Assembly: GCA_964620095.1 (NCBI GenBank)
Contig: CAZUGT010000313.1
Location: forward strand, 1 to 5,264
From: JAJDXO01 sp964620095
Lineage (GTDB): Bacteria > Pseudomonadota > Alphaproteobacteria > Rhodospirillales > UBA2165
Direction of reading: 5' to 3'
Length of the DNA stretch: 5,264 nucleotides
The position numbers were made by a program, and so were the translations under genes. Of this stretch, positions 1 to 5,264 are shown piece after piece (positions within the stretch are counted from its first letter, which is position 1; each line of letters starts with the position of its first letter). Below the pieces are notes generated by a model. The model saw only the letters and a list, made by a program, of their open reading frames with translations, had not been told where the DNA came from and did not search any database.

Positions 1-2
1 TC

Positions 3-1496
3 TACTTCTATACCGGCGAATACTGGCCGTGGATTTTCGAGACCGCGCCCGTCGAGGTGATCGATTCCTCCGAGGACCTTTGGTTCAACCTGAATGACGG
101 GGTGCTCGGCAATCTCATGGGCATCCTCATCTTTACCGTCCTGCCCTTCGTCCTCTTGGGGGTCACCCTGCAGCAGACGGGCGGCGGCCGGTCGCTGATC
201 AAGATCGCCTTCCTGTTGACGAAGAACTTCCGGGGCGGCCCGGCGCATGCCGCGATCGCTGCCTCGGGACTCTTCGGCACGGTAACGGGTGGGCCGGTCA
301 CCAACGTGGTTGCCACCGGCGTGATCACCATTCCGATCATCAAACGGCGCGGCTTCGATCCCGCCTTCGCCGGCGGGGTCGAGGCGACGGCCTCCAGCGC
401 CGGACAGATCATGCCGCCGATCATGGGCGCGGCCGCCCTGGTGATGGCTGATTTCACGGGAATTTCCTACCTCGTCATCATCACCGCGGCGATCGTTCCG
501 GCGCTTTGCTATTACGCCAGTCTGTTCGTCTCCGTCGTCTTCGAGGCCCGGCGCATCGGCATCGAGGCGGTTCCGGATATGGATCCCAACCTGGCGGTCG
601 ACTCCCAGGACTACAAGAACCTCATCATGGTTTTTGCCCCGATGGCCGTGGTGATCGCGACCCTGATCATGGGTTTCTCGGCCTCGGGCGCGGGCATGTT
701 CGCTCTTGCGACCCTCATCCCGTTGAGTTTCTTCAATCCGGAACTGCGGAAAGATCCGATCCAAATTCTCCGCGCCCTCAGCCGCGGCGGCCAGACGTTC
801 AGCGAACTGTTGATGGCCATCGGTGTGGTCGGCGTCATCATCGCGGTTCTCGGCGCCACGGGGCTGCCCAATGATTTTGCCCAGGTGATCAACGACCTGG
901 CCGGCGAGCACCTGTTCGGCGTGCTGCTGATCGCGGCGCTGGCCTCGCTGATGCTGGCCATGGGGATGCCGACGGTTCCCGCTTATCTCAGCATTATCCT
1001 GATCATGGGGCCGTCCCTCCAGAATCTCGGCCTGACCGTGCTGGTCGCCCACCTGTTCGTTCTCTATTACGGTGTCGCGTCGTCGATCGTGCCGCCGGTC
1101 GCGGTGGCGGCCTATGCGGCGGCCTCGATTGCCGAATCGCCCCCTCTCAAGACCGCGATCTATGCGCTCCGGGTCGGCATGGTGAAATTCATCATCCCGT
1201 TCATGTTCGCCTACTATCCCGTGCTGCTCCTGGTGGACGAAAGCGGCGTCGAGTTCAATTTCCCCGACTTCGCCTCGGCGCTCATACGGTTCCTGCTGGT
1301 GATCTACATGGTCTCCAGCGCGACCCTCGGGTTCGACAAGCGGCGGCTGGCCTATTGGGAGATCGGCGGACGCCTCATCCTGGCCTTCTTCGTGCTCCAC
1401 ATCGACCCGGCGCTGCACTGGCCGGCCTTTGCGGTAAGTTTAGCTTTCGTCGGCTGGCATTATTTCCGTGCGGGGAAGGAACCACAAATCGCATAG
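3..1496 (+). CDS. TRAP transporter fused permease (DctQM-type), 3' part, truncated by window edge
   Basis: This is the C-terminal ~497 residues of an inner-membrane permease of the tripartite ATP-independent periplasmic (TRAP) family, in which the small (DctQ) and large (DctM) subunits are fused. It would import a substrate delivered by a periplasmic binding protein, driven by an ion gradient. The frame is open to the left edge, so a GTG at 57 is internal and not the start; the N-terminal part is missing. Visible signatures are GTVTGGPVTNVV (about visible residues 92-103) followed by GQIMPPIMGAAA (about 134-145), then AMGMPTVPAYL and HLFVLYYGVASSIVPPVAVAAY in the second half, separated by many hydrophobic helices. 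The last ~85 residues after the DctM core resemble the DUF3394-type tail of TAXI-class fused permeases (recalled, less sure). It ends TAG, 43 bp before the GST gene, which suggests an operon. Family call is firm; the substrate is unknown. Confidence 0.93.
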   Translation, partial: YFYTGEYWPWIFETAPVEVIDSSEDLWFNLNDGVLGNLMGILIFTVLPFVLLGVTLQQTGGGRSLIKIAFLLTKNFRGGPAHAAIAASGLFGTVTGGPVTNVVATGVITIPIIKRRGFDPAFAGGVEATASSAGQIMPPIMGAAALVMADFTGISYLVIITAAIVPALCYYASLFVSVVFEARRIGIEAVPDMDPNLAVDSQDYKNLIMVFAPMAVVIATLIMGFSASGAGMFALATLIPLSFFNPELRKDPIQILRALSRGGQTFSELLMAIGVVGVIIAVLGATGLPNDFAQVINDLAGEHLFGVLLIAALASLMLAMGMPTVPAYLSIILIMGPSLQNLGLTVLVAHLFVLYYGVASSIVPPVAVAAYAAASIAESPPLKTAIYALRVGMVKFIIPFMFAYYPVLLLVDESGVEFNFPDFASALIRFLLVIYMVSSATLGFDKRRLAYWEIGGRLILAFFVLHIDPALHWPAFAVSLAFVGWHYFRAGKEPQIA

Positions 1497-1539
1497 TCAC
1501 CAAGGTACAATACGCTTCACAAAATGACGGGTATCAAAC

Positions 1540-2268
1540 GTGCTAAAGCTTTATCACCGTTGGGGCTCGACCTGCTCGAAGCGGGTGCGAATTTGCCTTG
1601 CCGAAAAGGGTTTGGAATGGGAAGGCCGCATCATGACGGCGCTGGAAGAGCGCGAAAATTTGGAGCCCTGGTATATCGAGCTCAATCCAAATGGCGTGGT
1701 GCCGACCCTCGAACATGATGGCCGCATCCTCATTGAGTCCTGCGTCATCCTGGAATATCTCGACGACGTTTTCCCGGAAGTGCCGTTGCGTCCCGCCGAC
1801 GCGTACGACCGCGCGGCCATGCGCATCTGGCTGGACAAGGCGGAGTTCGTTGCCCACAAGAACGTCAACGTTCTCTCCCACAACAGGCGGCATTCCTCGA
1901 CTGCAAGCGGTGTCGATAAGGACACGTGGCTGAGAAACGCCGAGAAATATCCGAAATTGGAGTACCGGCGGGAACGTATCCGGCGGTTCCACGAGGGCGT
2001 CTCGGAGGAGCAGGAGAATTTCGCCGAAGCCTGCCTCGCCGAGCTAATGGATGAGATGGAAGCGACGCTTTCAAAGTCGCCGTGGCTCGCCGGAAATGAG
2101 TATTCCCTCGCTGATATTTCAATCACACCCTATATCGAGCGCTTCGAGGCCAACGAATTGATACGGCTGGTTGATTGGACGGTTCGTCCCGCGGTCGGAG
2201 AATGGTGGCAGCGCATCACGGCGCGGCCGTCCTATGAAGAGGGTATGCGGCTCGATCTGGCGAAGTAG
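1540..2268 (+). CDS. Glutathione S-transferase family protein, LigF/beta-etherase-like
   Basis: This is a 242-residue cytosolic glutathione S-transferase. The N-terminal thioredoxin-fold domain (about 1-80) has the pattern LYHRWGSTCSKRVRICLAEKG, with S10, C12 and S13 as candidates for glutathione activation, the cis-proline P55 in NGVVPTL, and the gamma-glutamyl-binding pair E66-S67 in ESCVILEYLDD. The helical C-terminal domain (about 88-242) carries the N-capping motif SLAD at 189-192. A charged stretch at about 105-160 (including YRRERIRRF) is longer than in many bacterial GSTs and recalls the insert of LigF-type beta-aryl etherases. Such enzymes cleave ether bonds in lignin-derived dimers; related GSTs dehalogenate or isomerise aromatic catabolites. 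The GTG start is chosen because a TGA lies in frame at 1525-1527 and the GST fold begins at once; the ribosome site is weak (GGG at 1529-1531). It sits between a transporter and an extradiol-like gene. Family sure, reaction uncertain. Confidence 0.9.
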   Translation: MLKLYHRWGSTCSKRVRICLAEKGLEWEGRIMTALEERENLEPWYIELNPNGVVPTLEHDGRILIESCVILEYLDDVFPEVPLRPADAYDRAAMRIWLDKAEFVAHKNVNVLSHNRRHSSTASGVDKDTWLRNAEKYPKLEYRRERIRRFHEGVSEEQENFAEACLAELMDEMEATLSKSPWLAGNEYSLADISITPYIERFEANELIRLVDWTVRPAVGEWWQRITARPSYEEGMRLDLAK

Positions 2269-2310
2269 ACTGTCGACGCAGAGTCGAATGACCATTGCCT
2301 GCCGTGCGCG

Positions 2311-2338
2311 TTGACGTTGCCCGGACGCCCATGATCGT
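2311..2338 (+). promoter_or_regulatory. Possible sigma-70-type promoter upstream of the VOC gene
   Basis: In the 102-bp gap before the VOC gene there is a TTGACG box (2311-2316) and, 16 bases later, a poor -10-like GATCGT (2333-2338). The -35 is close to consensus, but the -10 matches only three of six positions. It could give the VOC gene its own transcript in addition to read-through from the GST gene. Weak call from sequence alone. Confidence 0.22.
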
Positions 2339-2360
2339 ATTGTGACAGGCAAAACCTCGA

Positions 2361-2366
2361 AGAGGA
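2361..2366 (+). promoter_or_regulatory. Ribosome binding site of the VOC gene
   Basis: AGAGGA ends four bases before the ATG at 2371. It is a purine-rich Shine-Dalgarno match with slightly short spacing and supports that ATG as the start. Confidence 0.6.
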
Positions 2367-2370
2367 CAAG

Positions 2371-3327
2371 ATGTCCATCGTCGGACTGGAAAAACTGGTA
2401 TATGGCTCGGCGGACCTCGCCGCCGGGATAAAATTTCACAAGGACTGGGGGCTCGACTGCACCCGGGAGGATGGCGACGGGGCCGATTTCGAGCTTGCCG
2501 ACGGCTCGGTCGTGGAAATCCGGCCGGCGAGCGATCCGGCATTGCCGCCCGCGGTGATCGACTGGGCGCCTTGGGGGCACTCCACGGTTCGTGAAGCCGT
2601 GTGGGGGGTGGACAAACAGTCTTCGTTGGATCAACTGGTTGCGGCCATATCTGCGGACAGGGACGTGTCGGTGGACGCCGACGGGGTGGTCCATACGCGG
2701 GATGATTTCGGCTACGCCATCGGTCTCGCGGTCTCGCGGCGAAAACCCGTCGAGACCCCCGCGCCCGCGCCCAACAACATCGGACATTTCAGCCGGTTCA
2801 ATGAGCCGGCCCTCGGGTCGCGGCGCGAGCCGCCCCAGCCCTTGGCGTTCAGTCACCTGGTCTATTGGCTCCCCGACGATCCGAAGCCCTACCGGAGCTT
2901 CTACATGGACAAGCTGGGCTTCCGGCTGACCGATGAGGCCACGGACGGCAGCGCCTTCCTCCGCGCCGACGGCCGGACCGATCACCACAACCTGTTTCTC
3001 CAGCGGAGCCGGGACGGCTATACCGGCTTTCAGCACGTGTCTTATGAATTTCGGGACTTCGACGCGGTGATGATGGCGGGGCTGGCGGTCGAAGCCGAGG
3101 GGTGGAAAACCAACGTCGGCCCGCTGCGCCACAATATCGGCTCGAGCCTGTCCTGGTACGTGTGGAACCCGGCTGGCGGCGTCGCCGAGGCGCTGACCGA
3201 TCAGGACCAGATCGGCGAGGATTGGCAGCCCCGCCTCATCGATCCCGGCGATCCGGGATTCTACGGCCATACCTGGGTGGCGCGAAAGGAGCACGCCGGC
3301 ATCAGCCCTGCCCAATGGGTGGATTGA
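2371..3327 (+). CDS. Two-domain VOC protein, probable type I extradiol ring-cleavage dioxygenase-like enzyme
   Basis: This 318-residue cytosolic protein has two vicinal-oxygen-chelate (VOC) modules, the layout of type I extradiol dioxygenases, which open catechol rings with Fe(II) or Mn(II) and O2. In the C-terminal module (about 157-280) the metal triad can be placed by analogy with BphC: H162 (AFSHLVY), H222 (FQHVSYEF) and E273 (GVAEALTD). Second-shell residues also appear: H205/H206 (DHHNLFL), H254 (PLRHNIG) and Y263 (LSWYVWNP), matching BphC H194/H195, H241 and Y250. The N-terminal module (about 3-122) has no histidine in the first ligand position (LEKLVYGS), as expected for the structural half of these enzymes. 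The linker at about 123-157 is rich in proline and arginine. The ATG has a good ribosome site, and the gene ends just before a strong terminator. Alternatives are another VOC enzyme or a non-catalytic binding protein. The position after a transporter and a GST fits aromatic catabolism. Confidence 0.85.
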   Translation: MSIVGLEKLVYGSADLAAGIKFHKDWGLDCTREDGDGADFELADGSVVEIRPASDPALPPAVIDWAPWGHSTVREAVWGVDKQSSLDQLVAAISADRDVSVDADGVVHTRDDFGYAIGLAVSRRKPVETPAPAPNNIGHFSRFNEPALGSRREPPQPLAFSHLVYWLPDDPKPYRSFYMDKLGFRLTDEATDGSAFLRADGRTDHHNLFLQRSRDGYTGFQHVSYEFRDFDAVMMAGLAVEAEGWKTNVGPLRHNIGSSLSWYVWNPAGGVAEALTDQDQIGEDWQPRLIDPGDPGFYGHTWVARKEHAGISPAQWVD

Positions 3328-3347
3328 TCCGTTGCCGCGCCCGGCAA

Positions 3348-3385
3348 AAAACCCCGGTCCTGGTTATCGCGGGGGCCGGGGTTTT
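3348..3385. terminator. Bidirectional rho-independent terminator between convergent genes
   Basis: Two 13-base arms (3348-3360 and 3373-3385) pair as AAAACCCCGGTCC with GGGCCGGGGTTTT, including one G-T wobble, around a 12-base loop. The right arm ends in TTTT for plus-strand transcripts, and the A run at 3346-3351 gives a U run for minus-strand transcripts. It lies 20 bases after the VOC stop and 23 bases after the yceI stop on the other strand, so it can serve both operons. Confidence 0.88.
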
Positions 3386-3408
3386 CTGCATCCCGATGGG
3401 CTTGAGGC

Positions 3409-3996
3409 CTACGGCTTGACCGTGAGCGCCTCGATCCGGATGTCGACGACCGGCGAGATGGGTCCGAGGCCGAACCTCATGCCATAGTCGCCCCGGTTGA
3501 TCCGGCCGGTGGCGGTAAACCCGGCATATGTTCTGCCGTTCCGCCGGCTCGCGGCCAAGCGGTTGAACGTGACATCCAGCGTGACGGGCTTGGTAACGCC
3601 CAGAAGCGTCAGATTGCCGGTCATCTTGCCGGTCTTGTCGCCCGTCTTGGTGATGCCGGTGCTCTCGAACTTTATCTCCGGAAATTCCTTCGCGTTGAAG
3701 AAGTCGGGATTGCGCAGGTGCCTGTCGCGGGCGGCGAACCCGGTGTTGACGCTCTCGGACATGATCTTCGCCGTGACCTTGGATTTCGAGACGTCCGCCT
3801 GGTCGAACATCACCTCGCCGTCGAACTTCTCGAACCAGCCGTTGATCTTGGTCCAGCCACCCCGGTCGATCGAGAAAAGGATCTGGGTGTGCGGCTTGTC
3901 GAGGACGAATTTTTCCGCTGCAACCGAGGGGGCGGAGATCGCGAAGGCCGGCAGGGCGAATGCCGCTGCCCCGATAATGGTCGTGGTTTTGCGCAT
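3409..3996 (-). CDS. yceI: YceI family periplasmic lipid-binding protein
   Basis: This is a 195-residue secreted protein of the YceI family, lipocalin-like beta barrels that bind isoprenoid-type lipids such as polyprenyl chains or quinones in the periplasm. A signal peptide is clear: MRK, a hydrophobic core at about 7-21, and a likely cleavage after SVAA (residue 27). The mature part holds family hallmarks: H36 with F41 in PHTQILFSI, GWFEKFDGEVMFD (53-65), the RDRHLRNPDFFNAKEFPEIKF block (90-110), GNLTLLGVTKPVTLDV (127-142) and the closing INRGDYGMRFGLGPI stretch (166-180). The ATG at 3996 is chosen over the open frame reaching 4314, because it has a ribosome site and begins the signal peptide, while the extension is an arginine-rich out-of-frame reading of the upstream gene. 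R45 stands where E. coli YceI has histidine (FRIQH). The start lies 29 bp past the stop of the membrane protein gene, so co-transcription is likely. It ends with TAG near the shared terminator. Confidence 0.95.
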   Translation of the reverse strand: MRKTTTIIGAAAFALPAFAISAPSVAAEKFVLDKPHTQILFSIDRGGWTKINGWFEKFDGEVMFDQADVSKSKVTAKIMSESVNTGFAARDRHLRNPDFFNAKEFPEIKFESTGITKTGDKTGKMTGNLTLLGVTKPVTLDVTFNRLAASRRNGRTYAGFTATGRINRGDYGMRFGLGPISPVVDIRIEALTVKP

Positions 3997-4003
3997 GTGT
4001 TTT

Positions 4004-4008
4004 CTCCC
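4004..4008 (-). promoter_or_regulatory. Ribosome binding site of yceI
   Basis: On the minus strand GGGAG lies seven bases before the ATG at 3996. It settles the yceI start against the longer open frame and lies in the 29-base gap after the membrane protein gene. Confidence 0.75.
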
Positions 4009-4025
4009 GTTATTGAACGTCGTGG

Positions 4026-4874
4026 TCAAAAATTGGATTCGCTTCCACTGCCCGGCGCGAAGGCGATTGCGACACCGACGGCCACCGGCACAATGCTGAT
4101 GGCGCCTATGACCAAGGGGCCGATCGCCGGTCGGTCGGCAATTCCCGTGTTGCGCACGGTGAGCGGCGCCAAAAAGACCAGCGCCATCAAGGCAAGGGCG
4201 ATTCTGCTGGTCTCGGTAAACAGGACGGCCGTGGTGAAGACGGCGACATAGGCGCCGCCGGCGCCCATCAGCGCGGCGGCCCCAAATGGAATTCGCGGCG
4301 TCGGCCAATTCCACAGCAGAAATCCGCCGGTGGCGGCGGCGAGGATGCCCAACACCTGGGCGGTCGAGGCGGCCCCGCCTATGAACGCAATCGCCGCCGT
4401 GCCGACGGAGGCGGCGAGAACCGTGACGGCGGTGAATGGCGGGCCCTCCCGGTGGGCGTGCAGCCGGTGAAGGATGATCACGCCTGCGGCAAAGACGACC
4501 GCCAGGGTTGCCAGGTCGGCGGCGTCAAGGCCGGTAAGCCGGCGCCAGCCGATCCAGCCGACGATGACCGCCGGCCACACGACGACCACCGCGGCACGGA
4601 ACCTTTCGGCGCGGAGCGCGTCGAGTACCAGACCGATCACGACGCCGAAGAGAACGATGTAGGGGAGCTTCTGGCCCGAACTGCGGGGCGGAAAGTCGGG
4701 CCAGGACTGAACCGCCGCGAATGACACCAGGAACGCTATGGCCACCGCGCCGCCCGCGACGGCGCGTCCAATCTCGGCTCCGAGGGTAAATCGCAGGATA
4801 CCGGTTACGGCTATGGCGGTGACCAGGGGCAAGCCGACACCCCAGATCAGGGTTTGTACGATGACTTCTTCCAA
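4026..4874 (-). CDS. Polytopic membrane protein of unknown function
   Basis: I do not recognise a family for this 282-residue protein. It is very hydrophobic, rich in Ala, Val, Gly and Ile, with about nine to ten predicted membrane helices (roughly 6-27, 36-55, 70-86, 94-110, 118-137, 147-166, 171-189, 195-218, 224-240 and 250-273). Soluble loops are short: a proline-rich loop (SWPDFPPRSSGQK, 58-69), LRAERFR (87-93), a His/Arg loop (HRLHAHREGPP, 136-146) and the NWPTPRIP loop (189-196). No catalytic or transport motif is evident. The start is TTG at 4874, preceded by a G-rich run (plus-strand positions 4878-4883) that can serve as ribosome site; the next in-frame stop upstream is near 4923 and no ATG or GTG lies between. 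Base use resembles the neighbours. It is 134 bp downstream of the MFS gene and 29 bp upstream of yceI, hinting at an envelope or lipid-linked role, which is only an inference. Confidence 0.8.
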   Translation of the reverse strand: MEEVIVQTLIWGVGLPLVTAIAVTGILRFTLGAEIGRAVAGGAVAIAFLVSFAAVQSWPDFPPRSSGQKLPYIVLFGVVIGLVLDALRAERFRAAVVVVWPAVIVGWIGWRRLTGLDAADLATLAVVFAAGVIILHRLHAHREGPPFTAVTVLAASVGTAAIAFIGGAASTAQVLGILAAATGGFLLWNWPTPRIPFGAAALMGAGGAYVAVFTTAVLFTETSRIALALMALVFLAPLTVRNTGIADRPAIGPLVIGAISIVPVAVGVAIAFAPGSGSESNF

Positions 4875-5008
4875 GGTCCCCCCGAATTCACATTGCCGCG
4901 AATGCCGTTTGAGTTTTCGCGATCACCCTGTTCACAACGGGCCTCTTTGTCGATTCCGTCTCCGCCGCGGCCATGATCGGCCAGTTGCCGCCGCCTATAT
5001 GATGCCGG

Positions 5009-5263
5009 TCATCGCTTGGCCAGGTTCCGGATCAGCGTCAACCGTATGAGCAGCGCCGAGACCCCGGCAAAGGCGATGCCGGCCGCCAGCGGCACCGAGG
5101 TGCCGTCCGCCAATGCGCCGAAGATCACCGCCGAGAGGGCGCCCACGCTCTGCCGGATAAACCCGAGCAGCGACGATGCCGCGCCGGCCATTTCCCGGAA
5201 CGGGGTCATGGCGCCGGCGGCCGCCTGCGGATTTGCCGCCGAATCGGCGAACTTAAAAAGCGC
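5009..5263 (-). CDS. Bcr/CflA-type MFS drug efflux transporter, C-terminal end, truncated by window edge
   Basis: This is the last 84 residues of a major facilitator superfamily exporter; the gene continues past the right edge and the ATG at 5209 is internal. The part PFREMAGAASSLLGFIRQSVGAL matches the end region of the Bcr/CflA (DHA1) family, where a conserved PF..MAG.ASSL.G segment leads into helix 11, followed by a short ADGTSVP loop (compare the HDGT of relatives) and helix 12 (about PLAAGIAFAGVSALLIRLTL). It ends with RNLAKR and TGA. These proteins export bicyclomycin, chloramphenicol, sulfonamides or other small molecules by proton antiport; the substrate here is unknown. Two helices only are seen, so the subfamily call is moderately strong. 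Confidence 0.8.
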   Translation of the reverse strand, partial: ALFKFADSAANPQAAAGAMTPFREMAGAASSLLGFIRQSVGALSAVIFGALADGTSVPLAAGIAFAGVSALLIRLTLIRNLAKR

Positions 5264-5264
5264 A

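Noticed and set aside
57..59. GTG at 57 as the start of the TRAP permease
   Set aside because: The same frame is open to the left edge and encodes plausible permease sequence (YFYTGEYWPWIFE); the fused family is much longer than what would remain.
1524..1718. Small plus-strand frame starting at ATG 1524
   Set aside because: It overlaps the GST gene in another frame, has no family motif, and the GST fold is read from GTG 1540.
1554..2126. Minus-strand frame of 190 codons opposite the GST gene
   Set aside because: Ser/Arg-rich product without motifs, antisense shadow of a well-supported gene.
2270..2287. Inverted repeat GACT...AGTC around GTCGAC just after the GST stop
   Set aside because: Stem of only four pairs and no T tract; too weak for a terminator or operator call.
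2119..3315. Long open frame (398 codons) on the minus strand opposite the VOC gene and GST end
   Set aside because: It lies fully opposite genes with clear family motifs, gives a Pro/Arg/His-rich protein with no recognisable domain, and is explained by high GC content in the antisense frame.
3497..4251. Two plus-strand frames (3497-4099 and 3718-4251) opposite yceI and the membrane protein gene
   Set aside because: No motif, no suitable ribosome site seen, and fully antisense to supported genes.
3997..4314. In-frame upstream extension of yceI
   Set aside because: It would add ~106 Arg-rich residues ahead of a perfect signal peptide, overlapping the membrane protein gene out of frame; the ribosome site at 4004-4008 supports the start at 3996.
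4969..4982. GGCC-ATGATC-GGCC inverted repeat in the gap between the MFS and membrane protein genes
   Set aside because: Four-base arms without a T tract are expected by chance in GC-rich DNA; not enough for an operator or terminator.

Overview
The window is high-GC bacterial DNA with mostly G/C third codon positions. Its gene families (fused TRAP permease, LigF-like glutathione S-transferase, extradiol-type VOC protein, secreted YceI, Bcr/CflA exporter) suggest an alphaproteobacterium, perhaps near Rhodospirillales or Rhizobiales. That placement is an inference from gene content and base composition; there is no rRNA or other marker here. Coding density is high. I see no mobile element, tRNA, rRNA, CRISPR array or long repeat.

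Left part, plus strand (1-3327): three co-directional genes. The first is the C-terminal ~497 residues of a fused TRAP transporter permease, cut by the left edge. After 43 bp comes a 242-residue glutathione S-transferase of the LigF/beta-etherase-like type. After a further 102 bp comes a 318-residue two-domain VOC protein whose C-terminal half keeps the metal ligands and second-shell residues of type I extradiol ring-cleavage dioxygenases. Together they look like an uptake-plus-catabolism module for an aromatic or aromatic-derived acid: import by TRAP, glutathione-dependent ether cleavage, isomerisation or dehalogenation, and ring opening. The substrate cannot be read from the sequence.

Middle (3328-3408): the plus-strand cluster and the minus-strand genes converge on a strong hairpin with an A tract on one side and a T tract on the other, a likely shared bidirectional terminator.

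Right part, minus strand (3409-5264): read in the direction of transcription, these are the C-terminal end of a Bcr/CflA-type MFS drug exporter (cut by the right edge), a 282-residue integral membrane protein of unknown function with a TTG start, and a secreted YceI-family lipid-binding protein whose start lies 29 bp past the stop of the membrane protein. The last two are probably co-transcribed. YceI proteins bind isoprenoid-type lipids in the periplasm, so the unknown membrane protein may act in the same envelope or lipid process, but only the gene order supports this.

I did not find a clearly new defence or mobile system. The two items most worth following are the TRAP/GST/extradiol module with unknown substrate and the unknown membrane protein paired with YceI.
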